Below, one piece after another: positions 1 through 7,919 of a stretch of DNA of 64,000 nt; positions within the stretch are counted from its first letter, which is position 1, and each line of letters begins with the position of its first letter. A program made the position numbers and the translations under genes. The notes below the pieces were generated by a model, which ran no database searches, was not told the origin of the DNA, and was given only the letters and a program-made list of their open reading frames with translations. This stretch comes from CAXBNB01 sp040151475 (GTDB lineage Bacteria; Bacteroidota; Bacteroidia; Cytophagales; Cyclobacteriaceae), in assembly GCF_040151475.1 (NCBI RefSeq), contig NZ_JBDKWG010000107.1, positions 8,469 to 72,468 of the forward strand, in the 5' to 3' direction.

Positions 1-423
1 AAATCCCATGGAGATGTAAGTGACAAGTGTTTTGCCAGACTTTTGGCAGATGTCCTGAATGTCACTAATACCATCAAAAGCTTCAGCAATTGATTTGTTG
101 GTGTTGTTTTGCTGAAATGTTTCGGATAGAGATAAAGGGAAGCCTAGGTATGATATTTCTTCAAATATGGAAGCTTCCTTAGCACCCCTTACATTGGCTA
201 CAATTGCTAGCAACTTTGTATCTGATCTAGACAATTCCAGCCCATTTAGCACTTCAATGGTATCACTCATCTGTGGGATGGCCTTAGGTGAGACGAAACT
301 ACCAAAATCTATCGTGTCAAATCCTACTTTCAATAGTTTGTTGATGTATTCGATTTTGAGGTTTGTAGGAATAAATTCCTTCAGACCTTGCATGGCATCC
401 CGAGGACATTCTATGAGTTTCAT
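1..423 (-). CDS. Hydroxymethylglutaryl-CoA lyase, N-terminal part (runs off left edge)
   Basis: This gene starts with ATG at 423 and reads leftward without a stop to base 1, giving 141 codons. The N-terminus contains the ECPRDAMQG signature of the HMGL-like TIM barrel, whose Arg-Asp pair belongs to the active site, followed by the VGFDTIDFGSFVSP strand-loop typical of HMG-CoA lyases. The family cleaves HMG-CoA to acetoacetate and acetyl-CoA in leucine and ketone-body metabolism. About half of the usual 285-300 residues are present because of the window edge, not because of damage. It is divergent from the exported protein to its right, with about 80 bases between them. A related HMGL-family enzyme cannot be excluded because the C-terminal signature is outside the window. 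Confidence 0.85.
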   Translation of the reverse strand, partial: MKLIECPRDAMQGLKEFIPTNLKIEYINKLLKVGFDTIDFGSFVSPKAIPQMSDTIEVLNGLELSRSDTKLLAIVANVRGAKEASIFEEISYLGFPLSLSETFQQNNTNKSIAEAFDGISDIQDICQKSGKTLVTYISMGF

Positions 424-503
424 AGGATAAATCTAGGTTTTAATCCCGAATTGCATAATAAAAGACGTAGTTTTTAAGGTGTTATATTTTTTGAATTGTA
501 ATT

Positions 504-1976
504 ATGGCATCAAAAGCACTGTATATGAAAAAGTTTTTATACCTGGGTTTTGTTTTCGGTTTTTTGCAAGTGTTTACACTTAATGCTACGCATATTAAGT
601 GTGGCTATATAACAGCAGAAAGGATTTATAATACATCTCTAAGCTATAAACTTATTGTAACCTTGCTGGGTGATACAGGTTCTTCAGTACCATTTGGAGG
701 TGGAAATATTGATTTTGGAGATGGAACAGTAATTAATCTTGATGCCGGAGTAGATCCTTTCATTAGGACGGAAGTTATTGATGCTGAAGGTCGAGTTAGC
801 TTGAATATATTGGAAATTATTCATACGTTTAGTTCTTCTGGTTCTTACATAGTTAGATTTAATGAACGCAATAGGAATGCTGGAATATTAAACATGTCCA
901 ACTCTGTAGATACACCTTTTTATATAGAATCTACAGTCGTTATCGATCCATTTTTAGGCTCAAATAATCTACCGTATATTGAAAATGTCGAAATACCGCA
1001 GTGGATATCAGGACAGAGTGGGCATTTTAACATAGCCGCTTTTGACCTTGAAGGAGATAGCATATCTTTCAAATTAGGAGTGCCAAGACAATCCAGAGAC
1101 AGGTATGTTGACGAGTACAGAGACCCTGTTGATCCATCGTTTTATCCTAATACATTTTCAAAAGGGAATGAGAGTCAAGATGGGAAACCAATTTTTGAAA
1201 TTGATCATATAACAGGGGATTTGATATGGGATGCGCCTGGTTTAGCTGGTGAATACAATACCGTCATAATCATTGAGGAATGGAGAAAGGTGGAAGGAAA
1301 GAGGTATAAGATGAGTCGGATGTACTTTGATTTTCAAATGATTGTAGAACCCGGTGATATAATAAAACCTTCTATTGTTATTCCGGAAAACCAATGTTAT
1401 GCTGATGGGGAAATAATAGAAGAATCGTTTCTCGTGGAAGGGCAGACGAATATGAAAGTAGATTTATATACAGATGCCGAGGGGGTAATGATTAATGATG
1501 TTCCTATAGATGATTATAATTTTGATATATTAAAACCTTTGCATGAACTGAAATTTACTTATGACTCAAAGAATGCATCTCAACAATATTATAAGGTAGT
1601 GCTCAAAGTTGAAGCTGAACAAGACCAGCCAAAGTATTTGAATTATTTATGGTCAAAAGCGTTCTTTTTCGGGTTGAGTTGTGATGAAATAATCGAAGCA
1701 CCTCAAATAGTCACTTCTGTAAATAGAGAAACAGAGATATTAGAATTCACCACATATTTTACGCAAACTTCTGGTACTATTTATTTTGGAAAGTTCTCCC
1801 TCCAAGATGCCAGTTTTCAATTATTTGATATCAATGGTAAATCCATACTCAATAAGAACGTACAGTTCGATCAAGGAGTGAGTAAGGTAATGTTTGATGC
1901 TCTCCCAAGTGGAATATACATAGCCAGCTTAGAAGCAGAATCTAACTTATACAAACAGAAGGTATTGATTAGGTAA
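504..1976 (+). CDS. T9SS-exported hypothetical protein with C-terminal sorting domain
   Basis: The 490-residue protein begins with a signal peptide. ATG at 525 (MKKFLYLGF) is an equally good or better start than 504. The mature N-terminus (ATHIKCGYITAERI) is of a kind common at the start of large Cytophagales surface proteins. A PKD-like stretch with FGDGT occurs near residues 70-120. The middle is beta-rich and I cannot assign it. The last 75 or so residues (FQLFDINGKSIL, then LPSGIYIASLE, then QKVLIR) form a type A T9SS sorting domain, so the protein should be exported across the outer membrane and attached to the surface or released. Its stop lies 2 bases from the convergent metF stop. No specific function can be stated. 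Confidence 0.8.
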   Translation: MASKALYMKKFLYLGFVFGFLQVFTLNATHIKCGYITAERIYNTSLSYKLIVTLLGDTGSSVPFGGGNIDFGDGTVINLDAGVDPFIRTEVIDAEGRVSLNILEIIHTFSSSGSYIVRFNERNRNAGILNMSNSVDTPFYIESTVVIDPFLGSNNLPYIENVEIPQWISGQSGHFNIAAFDLEGDSISFKLGVPRQSRDRYVDEYRDPVDPSFYPNTFSKGNESQDGKPIFEIDHITGDLIWDAPGLAGEYNTVIIIEEWRKVEGKRYKMSRMYFDFQMIVEPGDIIKPSIVIPENQCYADGEIIEESFLVEGQTNMKVDLYTDAEGVMINDVPIDDYNFDILKPLHELKFTYDSKNASQQYYKVVLKVEAEQDQPKYLNYLWSKAFFFGLSCDEIIEAPQIVTSVNRETEILEFTTYFTQTSGTIYFGKFSLQDASFQLFDINGKSILNKNVQFDQGVSKVMFDALPSGIYIASLEAESNLYKQKVLIR

Positions 1977-1978
1977 TA

Positions 1979-2935
1979 CTAAAACACTCCTTCAGCGATT
2001 TTCTGAACACTGGTTGATTTCCCCATAGAGTAATAGTGTAAAACTGGAACCCCACTAGCTTTCAGTTCTTTAGATTGTTGGATACCCCATTCAATACCGA
2101 TTTGTTTGGCTTCCGTATTGTCTTTGCATTTGTGCAGTGCATTGGCCAAGTCGTCTGGTAAATCGATATGGAAAATACTGGGTAGCACAGTTGCCTGACT
2201 TTTAGTAGTGATTGGTTTCAATCCCGGAATGATTGGTACATTGATTCCCATTTCTTTACATTTTTCCACAAACTCAAAGAATTTTTGATTGTCAAAAAAC
2301 ATTTGAGTTACAATATATTGTGCACCACCATCTACCTTGTCTTTGAGGTATTTCAAATCTGTATTCAGATTGGGAGCTTCAAAATGTTTTTCCGGGTAGC
2401 CTGCTACTCCGATGCAAAAATTTGTTGGGAATGCATTTTCAAGGCTTTCGTCCAGGTACCTGCCGTGGTTCATATTGTTCACCTGTTCCAAAAGCTCGGT
2501 GGCATATTGGTTGCCTCCGGGTGTAGGAATAAATTTACCGTCGGACTTGATTGCATCTCCACGTAGCACCAATACATTGTCAATACCCAGAAAGTTTAGG
2601 TCTATCAGTGCATTTTCAGTTTCTTCTTTGGTGAACCCACCACATATAATGTGTGGTACTGTATCAATCTTGTAGCGATTCATCAGGGCAGCACATATAC
2701 CTACAGTTCCAGGACGTTTTCTGGTTGTTTTCTTTTCCAAAAGCCCGTTTGGATGCTTTTTGAAAATATATTCTTCCCTGTGATAGGTTACATCTATAAA
2801 TGGAGGCTTAAATTCCATTAATGGGTCGATGTGGTTATAAATACCGTCTATGTGCTCTCCTTTTTTTGGAGGGATAATCTCCAGTGAAAAAAGAGTGTTG
2901 CCCTTAGCGTTTTTTATATGTTCGGTTACTTTCAT
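1979..2935 (-). CDS. metF: Methylenetetrahydrofolate reductase
   Basis: A 318-residue FAD-dependent TIM-barrel enzyme that reduces 5,10-methylene-THF to 5-methyl-THF, the methyl donor used by MetH. Visible family features are FSLEIIPPKKG at the N-terminus with the catalytic Glu, VTYHREEY, VLRGD near residue 125, and the TQMFFDNQKFFEF block. Length is normal for bacterial MetF. It is the last gene of the minus-strand methionine operon behind the SAM-I riboswitch at 7623-7745, so it should be repressed when SAM is abundant. It is separated from metH-C by a four-helix-bundle gene. Confidence 0.95.
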   Translation of the reverse strand: MKVTEHIKNAKGNTLFSLEIIPPKKGEHIDGIYNHIDPLMEFKPPFIDVTYHREEYIFKKHPNGLLEKKTTRKRPGTVGICAALMNRYKIDTVPHIICGGFTKEETENALIDLNFLGIDNVLVLRGDAIKSDGKFIPTPGGNQYATELLEQVNNMNHGRYLDESLENAFPTNFCIGVAGYPEKHFEAPNLNTDLKYLKDKVDGGAQYIVTQMFFDNQKFFEFVEKCKEMGINVPIIPGLKPITTKSQATVLPSIFHIDLPDDLANALHKCKDNTEAKQIGIEWGIQQSKELKASGVPVLHYYSMGKSTSVQKIAEGVF

Positions 2936-2964
2936 TCGTAATTGGTGTTGTAGTTCTTCAGTAT

Positions 2965-3382
2965 TATAGTGTTTTGGTTTTAATCTAATTTCCTGTTTTT
3001 CAGGTAGCGGATAAGTCCAAGGACTAGTTTTCTGGTCTTGTCTATCTGATCGTGAATTTCTTTCAAATATTTAGCATCAGAATAGTTTAAGTCCTCCAAA
3101 ACATAAATCATACTTTTTACTTCAGCGGCAGAACTGCTTGAGTATTCTAAAAACCTTATAAATTCTTTGTTACTATATCTTCCAAATCCTTCTGCAATAT
3201 TATTCATTATTGACAATGAAGCTCTTCTCAATTGACTCTTTGTATCATAGTCTATTAAATTGTTTTGATTGAGATTGGAATATATGTTTTTGACTAAAAT
3301 CCTGGATTCTTTCCAACAATCTAGGTCTTCAAATTTTTCAATTTTTGCCATTACAATTCAACATTTAAACTATAACACTATA
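2965..3382. repeat. Inverted repeat bracketing four-helix-bundle gene 1
   Basis: TATAGTGTT at 2965-2973 is the exact reverse complement of AACACTATA at 3374-3382. Just outside, TTCAGTA at 2957-2963 is matched by TACTGAA at 3391-3397, so the arms form a longer gapped inverted repeat. The arms enclose the four-helix-bundle gene and little else. In AT-rich DNA a 9-base match alone could be chance; the second pair of matching words makes that less likely. Confidence 0.45.
2980..3351 (-). CDS. Four-helix-bundle protein (23S rRNA IVS / S23 family), copy 1
   Basis: A 123-residue, mostly helical protein with the S23-family core: FEDLDCWKESR near the start, then NNIAEGFGRYSNKEFIRFL and YSSSSAAEVKSM. 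Homologues were first seen in intervening sequences of 23S rRNA genes, and relatives occur as accessory proteins of diversity-generating retroelements. The molecular function is not established. It lies between metH-C and metF in the same orientation and has nothing visible to do with methionine synthesis. A 9-base inverted repeat (2965-2973 and 3374-3382) closely brackets the gene, suggesting it arrived as an inserted unit. Confidence 0.85.
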   Translation of the reverse strand: MAKIEKFEDLDCWKESRILVKNIYSNLNQNNLIDYDTKSQLRRASLSIMNNIAEGFGRYSNKEFIRFLEYSSSSAAEVKSMIYVLEDLNYSDAKYLKEIHDQIDKTRKLVLGLIRYLKNRKLD

Positions 3383-3403
3383 CAACATAGTACTGAAACA
3401 CTC

Positions 3404-6124
3404 TTAGTTGTACGCCAAATTAGGTGATAACCACCTTTCAGCCTCTTCTAAAGTCATATTTTTTCGTTTGGCATAATCTATTACCTGATCTTTTTCTATT
3501 TTTCCAAGTCCGAAGTATTTGGAATTTTCATTGGCAAAATAGAAACCACTAACTGCAGCAGCCGGGTACATGGCATTGGATTCTGTTAATATTATGCCAG
3601 TTTCCTTTTCTACATTTAGCAAATCAAACAATAAGGGCTTTTCCGTATGATCCGGGCAGGCAGGGTATCCTGGTGCCGGACGGATGCCCTTGTACTTTTC
3701 AGAGATCAATTCCTGATTATCCATTGTTTCTTCAGGAGTATATCCCCAAATTTCTTTTCTTACCTTTTTATGCATCAGTTCAGCAAACGCCTCGGCTAAA
3801 CGATCGGCTATAGCTTTGACCATGATGGATTGGTAATCGTCATGCTCTTTTTCGTATTTCTCCAATATTTTTTCTATTCCTATACCAGCAGTAACTGCAA
3901 AAAAGCCCATGTAATCTTGTCTTTTGCTTGATTCCGGAGCGATAAAATCCGCCAGGGATAAATTGGCGATATTTTTTCCTTTCTTACCCTGCTGTCGCAA
4001 AAAATGGAAAGTGGTTAATTCTTTGCCATTTTCATCTGTGATTTTTACGTCATCACCATTAGTATTGTTGGCAGGATAAATTCCAATAATTCCATTGGCA
4101 GTTAAGCTTTTTTCGGCAATGATTTGATCCAACATTTTGTTGGCATCATTAAACAGTTTTTTTGCTTCATCTCCAATGATTTTGTCATCAAAAATCTTCG
4201 GGTATTTACCTTTCAGCATCCATGTCTGGAAAAAGGGAGTCCAGTCGATGTATTCTCTGATTTCTTCCAACGGATAGCTGTTATAGGTCTTATTTCCTAT
4301 GAAATTTGGTTTTGTAATGGGTGTGGTTTCCCAATCTATTTTGAAACAATTTTCCTGAGCCTCTGCAAAGGGAATGTAGTTTTTATCTTTTGTTCTTCCT
4401 GCATGCTTTTCTCTTGCTTCCTGATATTCTTTTTTTACTCCTGAAACGTATGCCTCTTTCTTTTCACTCAGTAAATCTCCGGCAACAGGAACACTTCTCG
4501 ATGCATCCAAAACATAAACCACAGGTCCGGAATAGCAAGGATCAATTTTTACTGCAGTATGAATCCGGGAAGTGGTAGCACCTCCAATCAGTAATGGAAA
4601 CTGAGCTTTCTCTCTTTCAAGTAATTTTGCAAAGTCCACCATTTCATCTAACGAAGGGGTAATCAAGCCACTTAATCCAATAATATCGGCGTTCACCTCA
4701 CGGGCTTTTTCCAGTATTTTTTCTCCTGGTACCATCACACCCATATCTATGATCTCATAGTTGTTGCATGCCATCACCACACCAACTATGTTTTTTCCGA
4801 TATCATGCACATCACCTTTCACTGTGGCTAAAAGTACTGTTCCGGCATTTTTTGCTGCTCCTTCTGCCTTTTCAGCTTCCAGATAAGGTGTAAGGTAAGC
4901 CACCGCCTTTTTCATTACACGGGCACTTTTCACTACCTGTGGCAAAAACATTTTTCCTTCACCAAAAAGATCTCCAACCACATTCATCCCGTCCATCAAT
5001 GGGCCTTCTATGACGTGCAAAGGCTTGTCTAAAAGCTGGCGTGCTTCTTCAGTATCTTCGTCAATAAATTCAACAATTCCTTTGACCAACGCATGTTCGA
5101 TCCTTTTTCCTACCGGGAGCTCTCTCCATTCATCGTTTTTCTTTTCGGCCCTTTCACTTCCTACAAACGATTCAGCAAAATCAAGCAGTCTTTCAGTGGC
5201 ATCTTCTCGTCTGTCCAATAAAACGTCTTCCACTTTTTCCAATAATTCTTTTGGAATGTCATCGTACACCTCAAGCATTGCAGGGTTTACTATTCCCATG
5301 TCCATTCCCTGACCAATGGCATGGTACAGGAAAGCAGAGTGCATGGCTTCTCTTACAGGATTGTTGCCCCTGAAAGAAAAAGACACATTACTGACACCAC
5401 CACTTACATGTGCTGCGGGCAGGTTTTCTCTAACCCAGCGGGTAGCCTGGAAAAAATCCAGTGCATTCTTCCTGTGTTCATCCATGCCAGTAGCTACCGG
5501 GAAAATATTAAGATCGAAAATAATATCCTGTGGAGGGAAATTGATTTTAGGGCCAACCATCAAATCATACGTTCTCTTAACGATTTCAATTCTTCTTTGG
5601 TAATTGTCAGCTTGTCCATCTTCGTCAAAAGCCATGACGATGGTTGCGGCACCATATTGTTTGATGAGTTTAGCCTGACGGATAAATTCTTCTTCGCCTA
5701 CTTTTAAACTAATAGAGTTTACTACTGATTTTCCCTGCACACATTTCAATCCTGCTTCTATGATTTCCCATTTGGAACTGTCAATCATGACGGGAATTTT
5801 TGCAATGTCTGGTTCAGATGCCATAAGATTCAGAAAATCAGTCATGGCTTTAACTCCGTCCAACATCCCTTCATCCATGTTTACGTCGATGATTTGTGCG
5901 CCTCCCTCTACCTGATCTCTTGCTATGGCAAGTGCATCTTCGAATTTTTCTTCTTTGATCAACCGAAGAAATTTTCGCGAACCAGTAACATTCGTCCTTT
6001 CTCCTACATTTATGAAATTTAGTTCAGGAGTGACAATCAATGGCTCCAATCCGCTGAGTTTCATTGGCGCATAATTGTGCCATTTGTATTTGTATTTTCC
6101 TGGATAGTCGGGGTGTATGTTCAT
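3404..6124 (-). CDS. metH: Cobalamin-dependent methionine synthase, C-terminal subunit (folate, B12 and activation domains)
   Basis: This is the MetH portion lacking the homocysteine domain, about 906 residues from ATG at 6124; an upstream in-frame TTG at 6139 falls inside a repeat and is less likely. Domains in order: pterin-binding (INVGERTNVTGSRKF, then DVNMDEGMLD), cobalamin cap, B12-binding domain with the cobalt-ligand motif DVHDIGKN and GLSGLITPSL, and the SAM-dependent activation domain (RPAPGYPACPDH). It transfers the methyl group of methyl-THF to cobalamin and, with the separately encoded homocysteine domain upstream, on to homocysteine. The break falls at the natural linker between the homocysteine and folate modules. 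A split metH is known in Bacteroidota. Confidence 0.95.
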   Translation of the reverse strand: MNIHPDYPGKYKYKWHNYAPMKLSGLEPLIVTPELNFINVGERTNVTGSRKFLRLIKEEKFEDALAIARDQVEGGAQIIDVNMDEGMLDGVKAMTDFLNLMASEPDIAKIPVMIDSSKWEIIEAGLKCVQGKSVVNSISLKVGEEEFIRQAKLIKQYGAATIVMAFDEDGQADNYQRRIEIVKRTYDLMVGPKINFPPQDIIFDLNIFPVATGMDEHRKNALDFFQATRWVRENLPAAHVSGGVSNVSFSFRGNNPVREAMHSAFLYHAIGQGMDMGIVNPAMLEVYDDIPKELLEKVEDVLLDRREDATERLLDFAESFVGSERAEKKNDEWRELPVGKRIEHALVKGIVEFIDEDTEEARQLLDKPLHVIEGPLMDGMNVVGDLFGEGKMFLPQVVKSARVMKKAVAYLTPYLEAEKAEGAAKNAGTVLLATVKGDVHDIGKNIVGVVMACNNYEIIDMGVMVPGEKILEKAREVNADIIGLSGLITPSLDEMVDFAKLLEREKAQFPLLIGGATTSRIHTAVKIDPCYSGPVVYVLDASRSVPVAGDLLSEKKEAYVSGVKKEYQEAREKHAGRTKDKNYIPFAEAQENCFKIDWETTPITKPNFIGNKTYNSYPLEEIREYIDWTPFFQTWMLKGKYPKIFDDKIIGDEAKKLFNDANKMLDQIIAEKSLTANGIIGIYPANNTNGDDVKITDENGKELTTFHFLRQQGKKGKNIANLSLADFIAPESSKRQDYMGFFAVTAGIGIEKILEKYEKEHDDYQSIMVKAIADRLAEAFAELMHKKVRKEIWGYTPEETMDNQELISEKYKGIRPAPGYPACPDHTEKPLLFDLLNVEKETGIILTESNAMYPAAAVSGFYFANENSKYFGLGKIEKDQVIDYAKRKNMTLEEAERWLSPNLAYN

Positions 6125-6133
6125 TTTATTTTG

Positions 6134-6580
6134 AGTCAACGGTCAACTGATGACAGTCAACCGAATTTACGTTAGTTAATCGATTTTATAAGAGCTTGGG
6201 TTTTTACAATGAGTGTTTCGGTTTGATTATAGTATTTTAGAAAATATTCTTCGTTTATAAGATTTCTCCCCTTAGCTAGATAGAGACAAGTAATCACTTC
6301 AAGTCCGGATCTATTGGCGTATCTAAGGAACCTTTTAAATTCAGAATTAGATTGACCTGTGCTACCTTCAGAAATGTTAAGAGCAATAGAATCGGCTACT
6401 CTTTTTATTTGAGACGTTAAAATGTAGAGTTCGCTCTTAGGCCATTCTAATGTGAGTATATGAATTTCATTTGCCAACTGAATGGCATCTTTCCAAACCC
6501 TTAAATTTTCAAATTTAAAACTCATACTATTTTATTATAACCCAATCTTTCTGTTAGCTGTTAACAGTTGTCCGTTGACT
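6134..6580. repeat. 28-base imperfect inverted repeat bracketing four-helix-bundle gene 2
   Basis: The 28 bases at 6134-6161 match the reverse complement of 6553-6580 at 23 of 28 positions, including the first nine (AGTCAACGG). Both arms are rich in GTCAAC/GTTGAC words, and the right arm contains the perfect palindrome CTGTTAACAG at 6558-6567. The arms enclose the four-helix-bundle gene at 6172-6525. The right arm overlaps the last codons of the metH N-terminal gene; the left arm lies directly before the ATG of the metH C-terminal gene. Confidence 0.7.
6172..6525 (-). CDS. Four-helix-bundle protein (23S rRNA IVS / S23 family), copy 2
   Basis: A 117-residue helical protein of the same family as the gene at 2980-3351 but clearly diverged from it. 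It shows FENLRVWKDAIQLANEI near the start and the family core NISEGSTGQSNSEFKRFL followed by YANRSGLEV. It sits between the two halves of metH, same orientation, inside a 28-base inverted repeat. Function is unknown for the family. Its presence does not interrupt either metH half, because the boundary coincides with the interdomain linker. Divergence between the two copies argues for separate arrivals rather than local duplication. Confidence 0.85.
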   Translation of the reverse strand: MSFKFENLRVWKDAIQLANEIHILTLEWPKSELYILTSQIKRVADSIALNISEGSTGQSNSEFKRFLRYANRSGLEVITCLYLAKGRNLINEEYFLKYYNQTETLIVKTQALIKSIN

Positions 6581-7567
6581 ATGAACAATTCTAGGCTTAT
6601 ACCCATCTGCCAATTCTGCTATTGCTTTAATATGATCAGGAGTGGTGCCACAGCATCCACCAATGATGTTGATCAAATCTTCATCTAGAAATTCTTTGAT
6701 TTGACTTACCATGTCTTCCGGAGTTTCATCATAAGCACCAAATTCGTTGGGTAAACCTGCGTTTGGGTGAGCACTGATGTTGAATTCTGATTTACTGGAT
6801 AACACATGCAAATAAGGCTTCAATTCTTTGGCTCCCAAGGCACAATTCAATCCAACACTTAGCAAATCCAAATGAGAAATTGAAATAAGAAAGGCTTCTG
6901 TATTTTGTCCGGACAATATCCTGCCACTGGCATCAGTAATAGTTCCTGATACCATGATTGGTATTTTGATTCCACGTTCTTCTGCTATTTCATCGATGGC
7001 CATTAAGGCTGCTTTGGCATTTAAAGTATCCGTGATGGTTTCTACCAGCAATAAGTCAGCTCCTCCATCAAGTAGGGCTTTTGCCTGATCTGAAAATGCC
7101 TGCTTCAGTTGATCGAAGTTGATCGCTCTGAATCCGGGATCGTTTACGTCGGGCGACATAGATGCCAGTCGGTTGGTAGGTCCCATTGATCCTGCTACAA
7201 ACCGGGGTTTGTCAGGTTCATTGGTGCTAAATTCTACAGCAACTTCTTTTGCCAATTTTGCCGATTCAAAGTTGATCCGATAAACCCAGTCTTCCAGTTT
7301 GTAGTCTGCCTGAGCGATCCAGGTACTGCCAAAAGTATTGGTTTCTACGATATCGGCTCCTGCTTCAAAATATGCTGCATGAATTCCTTTGATTACATCC
7401 GGCCTGGTGATAGACAGCAAATCATTGTTGCCTCTCAATGGAACAGGATGGTCTTTTAGTTCTTCATTTCTGAAGTCCTTTTCTTCTAATTGATGACGCT
7501 GGATCATTGTGCCCATTGCACCATCCAAGATCAATATTCTTTCTTTGAGAATATCTCTAATGTCCAT
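6554..7567 (-). CDS. Methionine synthase, homocysteine S-methyltransferase subunit (MetH N-terminal module)
   Basis: A 337-residue protein equivalent to the first domain of full-length MetH. It begins with a leader rich in the family signature (LILDGAMGTMIQ), has ETNTFGS near residue 75, and carries the zinc ligands in GLNCALGAK and GGCCGTTPDHI. It binds and activates homocysteine as the zinc thiolate and must work with the B12/folate subunit encoded downstream. It is the first gene after the SAM-I riboswitch. Its final residues SQRTTVNS are encoded by the right arm of an inverted repeat and look like added sequence rather than conserved domain. Confidence 0.93.
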   Translation of the reverse strand: MDIRDILKERILILDGAMGTMIQRHQLEEKDFRNEELKDHPVPLRGNNDLLSITRPDVIKGIHAAYFEAGADIVETNTFGSTWIAQADYKLEDWVYRINFESAKLAKEVAVEFSTNEPDKPRFVAGSMGPTNRLASMSPDVNDPGFRAINFDQLKQAFSDQAKALLDGGADLLLVETITDTLNAKAALMAIDEIAEERGIKIPIMVSGTITDASGRILSGQNTEAFLISISHLDLLSVGLNCALGAKELKPYLHVLSSKSEFNISAHPNAGLPNEFGAYDETPEDMVSQIKEFLDEDLINIIGGCCGTTPDHIKAIAELADGYKPRIVHSQRTTVNS

Positions 7568-7622
7568 ATCTAATTGTTTAGCTTGGAACTCAATTTTGCT
7601 TACCTAAGAAATCACTTGACGA

Positions 7623-7745
7623 TTACCTATCTTTTTCCAACCGGAAACGGTCGGAGTGGGAATTGGCACAACATCCGTATTGCGGCTATGGATATGTTGC
7701 CAAGACGTCTAAGGGCCCAATCCCTCGGTCTTTCTTGATAAGTAA
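7623..7745 (-). ncRNA. SAM-I (S-box) riboswitch
   Basis: On the minus strand the sequence reads CTTATCAAGAAAG, then CCGAGGGATTGGGCCC, then TTGGCAACA, then GTGCCAATTCC, which are the conserved elements of the SAM-I aptamer in order. The outer helix P1 is formed by TTACTTATC (7745-7737) and GATAGGTAA (7631-7623), nine pairs with one G-U. A second helix is visible between CAACATATCC and the GGATGTTG segment. It lies 55 bases upstream of the metH N-terminal gene. I see no U-tract terminator between aptamer and start codon, so control may be at translation; that part is inference. The remainder of the 7568-7919 gap holds only the promoter at 7748-7777 and nothing else I recognise. Confidence 0.93.
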
Positions 7746-7747
7746 GG

Positions 7748-7777
7748 CAAATATAAGTGAAAAATAATAGGCTGCAA
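7748..7777 (-). promoter_or_regulatory. Promoter of the methionine operon
   Basis: TATATTTG at 7755-7748 matches the Bacteroidota -7 consensus TAnnTTTG, and TTG at 7777-7775 lies 19 bases upstream as the -33 element. Transcription would begin at the first bases of the riboswitch P1 helix, as expected for an S-box leader. Confidence 0.7.
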
Positions 7778-7919
7778 GCTAAATCCGAATGCAATTTCCG
7801 GTAGGTGAGTTAAAAAGGATTGTCGAATTCTGTTAATTCTTTGCACAGAACCAACAAAGGTGGAGCATGTAGAAATCAGGTGTTCCGGTTTTTTTGAATT
7901 AGTTGTAAAGTATTAACGG

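Noticed and set aside
6125..6139. TTG start five codons upstream of metH-C
   Set aside because: These codons lie in the inverted-repeat arm; ATG at 6124 gives the expected start MNIHPDYPG.
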